A stretch of DNA of 64,000 bases from Gnetum montanum. Its lineage: Eukaryota > Streptophyta > Gnetopsida > Gnetales > Gnetaceae. This document shows positions 49,526 through 61,709 of this stretch, one piece after another (position 1 is the first letter of the stretch; every line of letters starts with the position of its first letter). The notes beneath the pieces are model-generated. The model did not search any database. It saw only the letters and a list, made by a program, of their open reading frames with translations, and was not told the origin of the DNA. The stretch lies in assembly GCA_015680685.1 (NCBI GenBank), contig MNCI01025195.1, positions 68,477 to 132,476 on the forward strand, in the 5' to 3' direction. The translations under genes and the position numbers were made by a program.

Positions 49526-49645
49526 GTTTTCTGGCGCTAGAAGGAGGGCCTAGGCTCCAATTCGTATTTTTACGAGTAGCCCTGTAAGNACTGTGTACGC
49601 GGATTTTGTTTGGTATTCCAGCTGCCAACATTTTCCGTCGTTACA
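49526..49645 (+). other. Leader restart, gap base, and terminal LTR piece
   Basis: 49526-49588 repeats the primer site and leader of C (TTTTCTGGCGCTAGAAGGAG and on). N is at 49589. 49590-49645 is the last 56 bp of an LTR, different at several bases from the LTR end at 49470-49525. The CTAGT target duplication follows this last piece. Confidence 0.85.
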
Positions 49646-49650
49646 CTAGT

Positions 49651-52002
49651 TTCACTTTTCTATTATAGTTGAGATGGTAGTTACCCCTACATTAAAAGAG
49701 GTGGTACTACTAGTGATGTATTGGGATGTTGATTTGAGAAATTAACCACTTATGAATGCGTGTATGAGTTTGAATCTATCCTTGGTGATATCATTCAATG
49801 GTATTCAATTGGATAATATTGTGAAGCTTCAATGACTATATTTTTGGAGATATTGGACATTGCACATAGTATCCATATGGGTTTGGTTACTAATATGGGT
49901 ATCGTTGATATGGTGGTGGCATGACCCACAACTGAGGTTATTTCCACTACTAATGATACTACTTTTGCAATTGTGGATATGCTCCACTAGGATAGTAAGT
50001 GGGTTGGAAGGCTTACCTATAGTAACCTTGAGGATAAGGTAGCCATTTGGGCATTTGTTTCTTGATAAATTTTGGTTAAGTGCACATGCCCCTATTTCTT
50101 GTAAGTATGTCATTACATGATAACATCTCTTAGGATGTTCATATTGGCATACAACACATCCTTCCTCATCTTCAGAGATTGTTTCTGAATATTCAACCAC
50201 TAAGGCCACTTTTCCTTTTTCATCTAACATCTCTCTTCTTCTTCTTATCTTTGCCTTTACTAAAGGCTTCTCAGTTCATTCCTCCACAATTTCTAAGGTT
50301 GTTACAAAATTCTTATCAATTGAATCCCACATCTTTTCTACCTTAGCTACTATGTTTGTGATAGATTTCTGGATAGGTAGGGTTTTCTTTTGAATCACCT
50401 AGCTCAAGGTTTCTTCTTCTTGTGGATCACTAACTCTTGCATCCCTTTTCTATATGGATGGATCTCTATTGTATTCCTTTGCTAATTATTTTTTCCTCAA
50501 TTTAGATTGCTCCTTTACCACTTAATCGATTAATNAATTAATCTTTGTATCTAATGGATAGACATTTCAGAGAATTGACCCTAGGCATAAACCCCAAGGG
50601 TCTCTCTAGTCTTGTCTCTAAGCCCATCGACAATGTGTTGTAGTTACTCTTATTAAGAAAATCCATGGTATGGGCACCTATGCAATAGTGAATAGTATTA
50701 GTCTATTGCTACATCAAGGGATTTGTGAGTCCCCTACTTCCATCGTTGGATTTGTTTTCAAAGATTGGACACCTATGAATAAGTTTGATATTTATCATTA
50801 AAAAGTTCCAACATGGTACTCCATCTTGTTATTGATTCTAGTTCCAACAATCTATACCAACTTTCAAATTCTTTCACAAGTATCCTTAGGAACAGATTCA
50901 ATTTCTACTAATCACTTTCGATGTTTTGTAAGATGTAGGCATCATGTAATGCTTGAAGGTGATGTTGAGGATCTATGTTGTACTCACCTTCAAATCTAGG
51001 CATGTTATTCATGTCAAGCTACTTGATGTGACTATTCCTTATATGCTTGGTTCAGATATAAATAGTTTCATGTATATTGATCATACTTTAGGTTTCCAGT
51101 AGGGGCTCTTCACATTCATATGGTTCATTAGCTCTAGTGTAGAATTATCCCCTTCAATGTTCATCTCTCTCTTTTCTCTCATGCCTATCCCTATTTCTAC
51201 TCAATTCGTCCTCTTCATATTCTTCATCATAGTACCTTTGGTGATAGTTATCATGATCATGAGTTTGATGCCTTTCCCTATCATGGTCTCTGTACCTATG
51301 TCCCCTTCTATCAAAGTCCATCGATGATCATGAGGATGAGGATGAAGATGTGGGAGAACAATGTCGGCTAGTCCTCCTTCTATGACTCTAATGTTCTTCT
51401 TTATGGTATCTAGCAAAAACTCTTTTCCTTAAGTCCTATTTATACTTAGACTCTTTAGCTTCCCTTCTATGTATCTCAGCTACAATGGAATGTAGTTGTG
51501 CCTTAATAGGTTCATCTTATCTAATAATGGACATTTGAGAGTTATCTTCATGATCCTACTAAAGTTTTTGTATTATGAATGCATTACCATCTAGTTCTTT
51601 TAAGACCACAAGGGAGTTAATCTACTTCCCTTTGCTATGGGCATGTCTAATCTCTATTGTAGCATCTCTCTTCATCTACTCCTCTATGGGTTGATAGGAC
51701 CTTATCATGTGTTTCGTCATATGGTACCCTTATGCATCACTCAAATTCATCCCCCTAAGAGTTGTTTGAAGCATGATGGGCATTACACATTCTAGAGATA
51801 AAAAAATATTGTCTTGTATGTCTCTCCACCTTAGTTGTGCATCTTGACGAAAGATGAAAGTAAAATTAGGATAGTAGAGCTTAGTATGAGCATAAGAGAT
51901 TCTAGATTGCATTGGAATACCTCATTCATTGTCCTTATCTATGTTATTATTACCTTTCTTTGTCTCTTTGGTAGGTGGTTTTGTATCTATTGTTGAAGCC
52001 AT
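49651..52002 (-). pseudogene. gag: gag of G, degenerate
   Basis: Starts at ATG 52002 (MASTIDTKPPTKETKKG). The N-terminal block PNFTFIFRQDAQLRWRDIQD (51912-51730) is shared with F. An Arg/Ser/His-rich linker lies near 51400-51200. The retrotransposon gag core at about 51010-50550 (MPRFEGEYNIDPQHHLQALH, then MLELFNDKYQTYS and IVDGLRDKTRETLGVYA) is homologous to B. A cysteine/histidine motif CVVCQYEHPKRC near 50160-50130 corresponds to CNICLYDHPKGQC of B. Many TAG/TGA stops. N is at 50535 within an AT-rich stretch. The left end is the insertion site of C. Confidence 0.78.
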
Positions 52003-52116
52003 GTTTAGTTAAGATGCCTGATTAGTTTACTATGTGTTCTATTAGAATTGTTAAAGGTTAGGAAAAATTAACTTGTATTTCTTACTATAATGAACTTTGT
52101 AAAATTAGTTACTCAA

Positions 52117-52998
52117 TGATGAGTAGCGAGCTACCCCTACACCTAACCATACGAATCACAAGCATTCACACACAATTCGATTGAATTCTGTTGATGGGAC
52201 TAGCTATGGCATCTAGATCGTTATGCTTTGATCATAGTTCGCTATCTTCCCACTTGGACTAGTGGTAGCTTTTTCATGTATGGTTTAGTCCAAAGTCAGG
52301 CATATGATGTTGTCTAATCCTATGCTACTCCTAATGATGATAAAGAGATTAATTAATTAAGCTATTGAATAATGGAAAGTGAAATCTAACTAGCCTATGT
52401 GTGATGGGTATCCACTCTTAATCATCTATATATGTCTTGGACTTCATAAGACTACTTCTAGGATTACCAAGCGTATGTCACTGAGTGTGCCAAATGATAC
52501 ACTATTGGATTATTAAGTACTTACACTTAAAAGCTCATGATTAAGGTGTACACATTTTGCTTAATAATAGAAATAGTAAATAGCAATAAATGGAAACATT
52601 AACTAAAGATAATAGTAAATAATTAAATAATTAAAGCAATAATAAATCTAAGTGAATGTGGCAATGATGGAAGTAATCTTGATCTTTATTTCTAGTCATG
52701 TAACATGTCCAAGTATGCCCCACTCGAACAAAGGTGTCATACAATTACAAACATCACACTATGGGCATCCACTAGAAATAATAGAGATCCAAGAAAGACT
52801 ATCAAAAACTAAGAACTAAAACTATCTTCTTTATATTGTCATTCAAACCATGCATCCAAGTGTTGTATTTATAGGTTAACATGGAGGAGATGATATTTGA
52901 TATCTGACATTAGTTCCTGGGCTTCAATATCAAGTCTTTGATATTGGGGCTCTAATATTAGATATTTGATATTGGGCCGATAGATTCATGACTCATCA
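52117..52998 (-). repeat. Family-1 LTR shared by G and A
   Basis: 882 bp; on the minus strand it starts TGATGAGTCATGAATC and ends GCTACTCATCA. On its left lies G gag (so it is the 5' LTR of G); on its right lie a PPT relic (52999-53008, minus strand CATGAGGGTA) and the aORF of A (so it is the 3' LTR of A). A TATAAATA lies near 52865 on the minus strand. Confidence 0.85.
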
Positions 52999-53027
52999 TA
53001 CCCTCATGATTGAATGAAAACTCATGN

Positions 53028-55673
53028 TTCTTCTTCTATCCATGGATCATGTACTGTCTAGGCTACTGAATCGATGTGTGCTAGTGTTGATACATCCCAA
53101 GGACATGGTAGCTATAGAAACATTTGATTGGCCTTCATGTACTAGGCCACAAACTATCATCATTCTTCCTCAAAGATCCTAGCTTTTTCTCTCAATTTGT
53201 GATAATCTATCAATCTCCTAGCTAGGTCTAAGAAAACATCCCTTTGTCTATGGTAATGAGCATTGATCACCTCCAGTTCCGAGTTTGCCACATGAAGCTT
53301 CTACATAGCATCTTTCCAATTTGCAAACTCTTTTTCATATGATGCATTGGTGGTCACTACCCACTTCTCTAGCTTTTTTGAGTTCAGCCTATTGTTAACA
53401 TGGCAAAATTGGCATATCTAAGGTTAGCCAGCACCATGTATTCTTTCAAATCTTTGATCTGCACGTCTTTATTCCTTACTTCCAATGGCTAGACCAACAC
53501 ATAGCTATATAGAATTAGCTACCATTCAAGATTTTATGCTGATAGGGACCTAATGTGATCCTTAACCATCTATATTTTCTTCTCATTTATTTGCTTATAC
53601 ATGCCTACCTTGTTGTAGAAGTGTTTCTTTAGTTTTTTTATGCTTCTTGACCTCATTCTATTGCACACTAGTTTCTATTTTAGACTTTTGTTGAATAGCG
53701 TAGACCTCCTCCATTAAAAGGGTTTTGTTTTCTCTAGCCAATTTATTAATGCCCTAGTTGACCCTCACTACTTATTCTCTTAACTTGTGGACACTCTCCT
53801 TAGGAATTTTCTTTTGCTTTTCAATTATGATCAACCTTGAGTTTCTGGTGGTGAGCTACTTATTTTCCTATTCCATGGTGGTCAATGCCTTTTTATATGT
53901 GTAGGATTATGCATCAACAACATAGGCATTCTAGACTACTTTCTTCTTTTCTTGTTTTGTAGCTGCACTCTCCTCAATCAGCTTAGCTAGTAGCTCCATC
54001 TTGAATTGTTCTAGTTGGTTAGGCGCAACAATTCAAGAAAAATATCTTTGTTTAGATCTCAAGGTAGCCAGCTCTTATTGTAACCTTTGCACTTCCACTT
54101 CTATGTGTTCTTCCCTAACTTTAGCCATGATCAAATTTCCTCTGGTAGCTATGAGGTATAATTATGCCATAGTGACATCATTGGGGATGTCAAATAGGGT
54201 GGTCATCACTTGCCCTATTTGCATTAAATGATCAAGTACATCCTCATGCACCACAAGAGTCATCGAAGTCCTAGCCAACATTTGTATATCTTTGGCCCTA
54301 GTGAGATCTACTAGTGTCACAACATGCACATTGAATGATTCTTTTATGTGATCCATAATCACTTCTATTGCACTTGCTGGATCATCATGTTGCATTACCA
54401 CAACTATGGCACTTTCTCCAATTTCAAGCATCACTTAAAAGGATGTGGCATTTCTAGAGATTTGCCTAGACCACTATGATCCTCCTCCTAATTGTAACAA
54501 GATCTCTCCCATTTTTGGATTGGCTGAAATAGTGGGCTATATGACATCATTGATTACTCTAAAGAGATTAGATTGATCTCTAGTTCCCCAACTAATAGCC
54601 TCAATGATTTTCTATAGATGACTCATTGAGGGCCTATAATTCTATAGTGGTGGTGGTGGTGGGGCTTGTGTTTCTAGGTTTTGTTCAAGCTCACATTATA
54701 CTTCTACTTCTAGTTTTCCTTCTTTCTCTATTTTTAACTCTTCACCAAGATCTTTTCTTAGTGCCATAGGTTTGAGGAGTTCAGTGAAGGAGGTCTTTTG
54801 AGCCTTTTTGGGATATCATTCATATACCATAGGATTCTAACACATTTTCATAACTTCCTGATTAGGCAAGGGAATGGAAGTATTAGTTTTCCTGCCTTTT
54901 TCTCCTTGAACCATCTCTGAACTTCGATGAAGTAGAATTGAGAAAGATTGGTCACATATTTTTCCATTACAATAGCACTTCCCCTAGCTACAAATGTTGA
55001 GATCCTAATAAGCCCTTTTGTTGGGAAGAGATCATATGTACCAATCTTGAAATATGTCCTCTCCTCTAGAGTCAGTTCATTATATGTTTTGTCTTCTTTA
55101 CTATATGCCCATCTTAGCCATCATTTTTTGGTATCAAGATCAGACCTAGTGGACAAATGGGCTACTTTAGCCCCTTGTTTTCATAGATTAAGAGCTACTA
55201 CAATTTGACTGAGAAAGAGACATTAACTCCACAAATATTTATAGTGGTGCCTTCATATTTTTTGTGCTAGAATTTGTGGGTCTCACCAAGGTATCATTCA
55301 CCATTTTCTAAAAGAATGGGCCACAAGGGTGACACCTGAAGTTGTGTTCAAACTACTTCTAGAGAAAACTTCATAAATGAGCCAAAATTCATCTCCACAA
55401 TAACCATGGTTAATTAGACTTTTGTTCGATGGCCTCAAGACATTCAGGAAGCAATGTGAGACATTGTTTCTACACTAGAGATGGTAGTTCTATGGCCTCT
55501 TCTTCGACCAATTGTCCTATGATAGAAGCTTCTTAATGAATGTTGAATTATTAGGCTTCCTACTCCTCATGCTCTACATGTTTACCTTGTTGGCCATTAC
55601 CACCTCTTGGATGCTTAGCTACTCTCTACAAAGGTTCTCCTTTGCACCTTGTTCTAGGGCCATCTATAATCAA
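53028..55673 (-). pseudogene. aORF remnant of A
   Basis: The start is placed at ATG 55673 (MALEQGAKENLCRE), in the context GATTATAG-ATGGCC shared with B 58230 and nearly with T1 5706. An open helical stretch lies at 54434-54162 (MMLEIGESAIVVVMQHDDPA). Near 53450-53380 it contains EYMVLANLRYANFAML, the same block as T1 EYMELANLCYENLVML. It is otherwise heavily broken. It ends at the gap base 53027, close to the PPT and the shared LTR; the C-terminal tail may be missing in the gap. Confidence 0.6.
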
Positions 55674-56634
55674 GCAAAGATTAGTTGTTACTAAGGTATC
55701 GATGGTTATCATTAACAGATGTATACCATACTCTTAACCTTAATTCATTAAGTTCTTAGTTCATATGATTGCAGAATTAGAAAATTTTTCAAGAAAAATT
55801 CCCAAAGAGTGTTTATCATCTTTTATGACTCTTTGCAATTTGTTTCTTTTTCCTTATGTATGGCTTATAATGATGGTTATGGTTTCTTGGGTGGAGAAAT
55901 TAAGGTTTATAACATTAATATGATTGATTATTCATGAAAATTCCTAAATTTTTTAACACTCTTACCCTTATAATACCCTCTAGGTGATAGCAAATTATCA
56001 AAAATTGAAATAAGTTATCCACACAAGCACCATCCCACGACTAACTTGAACACTTCAGGTTCAAATAGGTGCAAACAAGACAAAAATTGGAGTGGTTGAG
56101 AGCTAAATATTACAAGCTAAAATTTGGTGCATAAAGCTTTGAGCTGTGAGAGAAAACTTGAACTCCCCTAGCTATAAATGATGAGAATGAAGTTTGAGCA
56201 TTATGGGGATCATATATATAGGTTTTGTGTGACTCGATATCAAGTACCCAACGTTGCGTCCCACCCAATATTGCGGTTCAAGAATATGCATTAAACAAGG
56301 CAACTAACCATGGAAAATGAAGCTCTGTGATTGGTTGGAAGGTTTGAGATTAGGTGCATAGTTTTGGGCTAAGTAGAAAATCGATTTGAGGCACTAAAAT
56401 TGTGATATGGTGGAGTCGTCAATGTAAAAAGCTTTAGAAAAAGCAAGAAAAAGGGCATTGAAATCGAGGTTGTGGACAAATCAAGTTAAATAAGAAGGGA
56501 AACTATAGAATTTAACAGTTATTCCCTTGGAAGTTTAAGAATGACGTGGTTATGTCAAATAAGTAGAAGTCACAAAAGTTACACAAGTGGATCCTTTCCA
56601 GAGTAGGCTCTAGCCTATGATGCCCTTATGTAAC
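55674..56634 (-). other. Spacer upstream of A aORF, with TATA-like element
   Basis: Non-coding. Reading leftward, a TATATATA lies at about 56210-56220 (540 bp before the aORF ATG) and CCAATCACAG further upstream (about 56325). The spacer is cut at 56634 by B and continues at 62586-63193. Confidence 0.5.
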
Positions 56635-57503
56635 TGATGAGCGGCGAGGTACCCCTACACTCAACCATACGAATACGAGGATTCACGCACGATCCAGTTG
56701 AACTCCTTGGATAGGCTAGTTGTGGTATCTAGATAGTTACACATTGATCGCAGTTCACTATCTTCCCACCTGGACTAGTATTTCTTTATCACGTATGGTT
56801 TAGTCTAGAGTGAGGCGTATGATGTGATCCTAAACTAATGCTAATCCTAGAGACAATGGAAGATAATATTGATTAGACTAATGAGCAATAGGAAATGAGT
56901 CTAAGCTATCCTAAGTGTAATGAGTATTCATTCCCTAATCATCCATACACATCTTGGACCTCGTGCATGACCACTACTAGGGTTACCAAGTGTAGATCCT
57001 AGGTACGCTACTGGGTTGCCAAGTAGTCACACTTAAATGCTCGTGATTAAGTCATACTCATTCCACATTTAGCAACAAGAATAGTAAATGATGATAAATA
57101 AATATTAACTAAGAAAGAAATAAATAACAATAACAATTAATAATTAAACTAGACAATTAAAACTAAGTGAATGCTACAATGATGAAGTAATCTCAATCTT
57201 TATTTCTGGTCATGTGTGTGTCCAAGTACGTCACACTCAAATAAAGGTGTTGTACAATTACAAGCATCACACTGGGCATGCACTTGGGAAAATAATATAA
57301 CTACTACGAAAACAAACTGCAAGGACCTCCCTACAATTAACCCAAAATATGCCTAAATGAGGCGGAAGGCCCTCTTATTTATAGGTCAAGATAGGTGGCT
57401 GCATAAATGGGGTCCCGTCAATGCAGGAAGGCTACATCAATGGGGTCACGTCGATGAGGCCACATATATGCGGTCGACGCATTGACATAATGACACTTCA
57501 TCA
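56635..57503 (-). repeat. 3' LTR of B with adjacent PPT
   Basis: 869 bp; the minus-strand start is TGATGAAGTGTCATT. TATAAATA is at 57376-57383. The PPT GTGGGGGTA (minus) is at 57504-57512. Collinear with 61710-62585. Confidence 0.93.
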
Positions 57504-57512
57504 TACCCCCAC

Positions 57513-58230
57513 GACTGAGTAAAAACTCATCCTCAAGTAAAAGTGAGGAACAAGCTCAATTGAATACATAGTGGATAGGTATGGGATTATTGACTAACTT
57601 GAAATTTATTCATGTTGTAGTGGAGAATTAAACAAAATTTGGACATAGACACAAAAAGAAAAACTTGTGAAACTCATGGGGTTCCTGATAGTGGTGGCTC
57701 CTCCATGGGTGCCTTTCCTTTATCCTGTGCATCAGGCTTCTGAGATTGATACCATTGAAAAAGCACCTAATGTTTATCCTCTTTTATTTAAGGATTATGA
57801 GTCGTCCATGTTGATGTTCCAATGTTTGATGGAGTCATCATTTTTCATGGACATGGTAGCTACGGGAATACTTGATTGGCCTTGACATGCCAAGCCACAA
57901 ATAGCCCTCGTTCCTCTTCATAGGCTTAGGCCTTGACCTCTCCTCCATTTTCTTGGATAGATTATGTAGTAACNTGGTAGCTACGGGAATACTTGATTGG
58001 CCTTGACATGCCAAGCCACAAATAGCCATCGTTCCTCTTCATAGGCTCAGGCCTTGACCTCTCCTCCATTTTCTTGGATAGATTATGTAGTAACAGGAGT
58101 TTCATGATGGATGCTGAATGATTACCTTCTGCCCTGTATGTTCTACATGAGGTCCCTAGCCTCTGCCTTTCATAGGTCATTCAGTTGCACCTTGAGAAGG
58201 TCCTCCTTATTGTATTCTTTTAAGGGCCAT
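57513..58230 (-). pseudogene. aORF 5' remnant of B
   Basis: From ATG 58230 (MALKRIQ, then TAA/TAG-broken) to the PPT; only the first part of the aORF is left. A 119-120 bp segment is present twice, 57855-57973 and 57975-58094, on either side of N 57974, so part of the apparent length is probably an assembly overlap. Confidence 0.5.
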
Positions 58231-59440
58231 CTATAATCACACAAAGATCAATTGTTAGTAAGGTTATTGAAAAATTTTCAATGATTTCATAGCTTACCCA
58301 TTGCCTTTAATAAATGTTGCATTCTTTACTTAGTGTGATTTTAAAGTTAGATATTTTTCAAGGAATTTACCCTAAAAGTTTTAATGTCAAACCTAGTTTT
58401 GAGGAACATTTGATAAAATAATGACAAAGGAAAGAATAGGTTTGGCAATGAAATACTCGAAGGGTATAAGATGATGTGGTGGTGTGCAACAAATACAAAT
58501 TACAAAAGTTACGCAAGTGGGTCCTCCCCAAATTAGGTTCCAGCCTATATGCCCTTGCATAACCATACCTTAAGATGTCCGTAGGCGCTAGAAGGATTAA
58601 ATGGAATCTATATCGATGCAACAAAACACACACATGTTGATACCACCATGATGAGGTATGAATTCAATGTTATACAAGACACAAGTCAAAAATACAGGAA
58701 TAATGAGATGGAATAAATCGGAGAAGGGATTGCAGAGATTGGGATGTGAGGTAACTGACTCAGGCCACAATGAATTCTACGTGTACAACATGATTAAAGT
58801 GTCATTAACCCATTTTTCCAAGATCAGGACCAAGTCCATTCCTCTAATCAATGACATCGCATTATTTCATCCAATGATGAGCAACTATGAGAGTACCATA
58901 ACAACAAGGCGTACGATCACTTGGTGTTTTATTCAAGGGAGGAGTGATTTTTGTTTTGTAGCACTTCCTTCTTTTCTTTTTCTCTTCTTCCTCTTTTTCT
59001 TTTCACTTCACTGAATCCAGAGAAATCGCCAACCTTCAGGCATGGGTGCATGTCTTTCCAGTGGGACCCCTTAGAATAGTATTTGATTTTTGAGTGCCCT
59101 TTGGATTACTCTTACTCCCATTTTTTGTTAGATCTACAAGGATCTTAGTACAACCAAGTTGCATGATAGCAGCTACAAATGTTACCAAAGAGAATCCACA
59201 AGTTCCCTTGATGTCACACCCTATCCATTCCCTCTTAGTCCATCATTTTTCACTTTGGGAACAATGAGAAAAAAATTAATTTTAAGTTTCAAGAATGTCA
59301 AGAATAGCATTGTACCCTTGAACAGAACCTCTTATTTGTAGAATGGATGAGTGGGTGTAATGGCTCACTATCCAAATAATTGACCACTCGAGACTTGATA
59401 GCATAAAAAAACACCTCAACCAATGAGCCACATGAGTGTT
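58231..59440 (-). other. Spacer of B between gag and aORF
   Basis: Non-coding. 58500-59230 aligns with the A spacer at 56560-56634 plus 62586-63190 (shared words include GTTATACAA, CCAGTGGGACC, GATGTCA). The plus-strand ORF at 58658-59014 is not conserved in the copy and is not called. Confidence 0.55.
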
Positions 59441-61571
59441 TTATTCATGGATGAGATTACTCATGAAAAGATAATAATACAAAAAGATAAAACAATAAGT
59501 TAAAAGGTGAAAAATTGGAAAACAAAAAGTTGAAAAATTAGAGAAACAAAAAACATTTATTAATTCTATGTTGTTAGAATGGAGGATACCTCCCATAACT
59601 AAACCGTTGAGCATGGCTAGAATTAATAAATGGAAGGTGGGGATCCATGCATGTTGAAAATATTGGGACCTGGTCATACTTACCCCATTGGGATTCACAC
59701 ACTTGATTATAGCAAGCATAGTGGGGCAATTTATAAGATGTGGTTCTCGGATAACGAGTTGATCCACTATGAGGTTTGTGATAGGAAGATGGTATGCAAG
59801 GATCGGTTTTTCACTCTTCATTCCTATGTTCATTAGGTCGTATGATTGTTGGAATATTAATTGGTGGCCCTGATGAGGTAACATGAGGCATTGGGTTCAA
59901 AGAGGAAGAAGCACCACAGTGTTGGATTTGTGCTGAGTTGGCGGATGCAATGGTTTCTGAACTATGGTATCCCTTTCAACAGTCACATCTAAAGAAGGGA
60001 TGCCTTCAATGTTGTAAAGGACCTCCACTGCTATTGATAGTAGCAGCACAAGTAATGTTTGTGGGTTGATGCTGTGGTGCAAAATCTTCTGGCATAGATG
60101 GCAGTCATGCAAAAGGGGATGAATTATGAGAATATTGAGGTTGAGGAGAAGTGTAAGGAACATGAGGTGGTGATCTTGTTGGAGAGGACATCGGTGGATA
60201 GTTCTTGGGAGAATGATAACGATGAGGTAAGGTAGAGGATGCTGATCTTGTTGGAGAAATAGGGTGTTGAACATAATAAGCATTTGGTGTTGGGACATAC
60301 AAAGGGTATGGTCCAGTTGGTAGTAGCCTCCCCCATGACTGAGGTTTTCGCCACTATGGTTGGACACAGTATGTTTGTACGAACTCTGGATGTAACATTC
60401 CTCCCCAATGCTCATGTAAATGTGACAAGATTGGACATTGACCTTTGGGGTGATCGTACAAGCAAATATTACATTCATACGTATGATTGGAAGTTGAGTT
60501 CTTATTCTTATTCTCTTCTACCCTTCGTTTTGAGTGTCTTGTGGTGTCCTATCTTGTTTATCGATTTGGCATAGCTCTTTCTCTAACAATGTTGGCATAT
60601 TCTCCACATCTTTCATGTACCCAATCCATCATCTTATTAATATTTGTCTCAATTTCATCTAGTTATTGTAGGATTGGCAAAGATGATTCCACCTCCTTGA
60701 AGTGAGTTGATTTCTCCTCTTCATGATCATGGACCCTTGTTAAGTTAAGATTTTGATCTTGTTGAGAACTTTCAACATTCTCCCATTTGGCTATTTCTCC
60801 TTCTTCTTTTGGTATCTGCTTAATAAGCTCTTAGATTTGATGGGTTTGTACCTCATATAGTTGACCTTGGGCATACATCCCTAGGGTCTCCCTTGTTTCA
60901 TTACGAAGCCCATCTATGATATGGTACATTAGCCTTTCCTCGAAGAACCCATGGCTTAGGCAGTTGTTTAACAGTGCATAATATCTTTCTAAGGCCATTT
61001 CCAAGGGTTCATGTTGCACTTGTTTCCATTCTTGGATTTGTCTCCTCAAGGCTGACACTCTCGCATAGGTTTGATATCTTTCATTAAAGAGTTCTACCAT
61101 TGTCGGCCAACATCGAATTGATTTTGGTTTTAATGACCTATACTATACTTTTGCTTGGTCAATGAGTGTCAGAGGAAAGAGCTTAATTTTTTGCCACCCA
61201 TTATTGATATTGTTCCATGTACAAGCATCGTAGAAGGCTTGTAAATGTTGTTGCAAATCTGAATCATAGCCTTCTGAAAACTTGGAAAAGTTTTTTAAAT
61301 CAAGCATGGGTAGACAACTTTCCTTATAATGCTTGCGGGCGATTCGAATAGCCTCTTGTATTTCTGTTAAGCTTGTAGTGGCTAGTAGGGGTTCATCATC
61401 ACTAGGTATGTTATGCTTTCATGCGTTGGAATGATGTTGTCTTTGTTTATGTTTATAAGGAACCCCCACCTTAGGTTGCGTACTCCAATCTTCATTATCA
61501 TAATATTCATTGTTTCTCCAATTAATTGCCTCACTAGGTGTGGCATTATTATAGTCTTGTGAGAGAGACAT
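59441..61571 (-). pseudogene. gag: gag of B, largely open
   Basis: ATG 61571 (MSLSQDYNNATPSEAINW) opens a frame that can be followed to about 59441 with few stops. Retrotransposon gag core: LQQHLQAFYDAC, then TMVELFNERYQTYARVSALR (61100), LERYYALLNNCLSHGFFEER and GLRNETRETLGMYAQGQ (to 60831). A variant zinc motif CNICLYDHPKGQC (C-x2-C-x3-H-x4-C) is near 60480-60440. A Pro/Ser/Tyr-rich region follows near 60300-60110 (SPTRSPPHVPYTSPQPQYS). The C-terminal part to 59441 is open (open from 59884). No protease motif. It is clearly better preserved than G gag, its closest relative here. Confidence 0.8.
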
Positions 61572-61690
61572 GGTTGTGAACCATGTGTGACTTAATTGAA
61601 TTTTAATTTAATTGATTTTCTAAGGGATATATCGTTAATACTTGTTACAGTGATCTTGTATGATGTAACTAATCTAAATAACTAGCACCA

Positions 61691-61708
61691 TCCCCAGCAA
61701 CGGTGCCA
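61691..61708 (-). other. Primer binding site of B (tRNA-Asp type)
   Basis: Minus strand TGGCACCGTTGCTGGGGA. Plant tRNA-Asp would give TGGCGCCGTTGCCGGGGA; both mismatches are CpG transitions. One base separates it from the LTR. Confidence 0.85.
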
Positions 61709-61709
61709 A

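Larger units (their letters stand above)
35569..49645 (+). mobile_element. C: 14 kb family-2 element, gag-PR plus antisense gene, no RT/integrase
   Basis: The outer ends are TGAAACACCGTG and CGTCGTTACA with a perfect 5-bp duplication CTAGT at 35564-35568 and 49646-49650. LTR copies at 35569-37109 and 47985-49525 are each 1541 bp. The element is visibly richer in CpG than its surroundings, as expected for a younger insertion. It encodes gag and a retropepsin on the plus strand and a multi-exon degenerate gene on the minus strand. RT, RNase H and integrase are absent, so it depended on another element. A third LTR end follows a gap base (49589), so the real element may be longer. Confidence 0.9.
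27690..52998 (-). mobile_element. G: family-1 element in three pieces, split by F and C
   Basis: Reading right to left: 5' LTR 52998-52117, gag 52002-49651, protease and RT start 35563-34239, rest of RT to integrase 29110-27690. Removing C (35569-49645 plus one CTAGT) and F (29111-34233 plus one TSD) brings the pieces back into the order of an ordinary family-1 element. The integrase stops after FDIWGI near 27690 and no 3' LTR is seen. The primer site after the 5' LTR is missing: where B has TGGCACCGTTGC, G goes straight to TTGAGTAACTAAT. Confidence 0.75.

Noticed and set aside
58658-59014. Plus-strand ORF of 118 codons in the B spacer
   Set aside because: The homologous spacer of A (62650-63000) does not keep it open.
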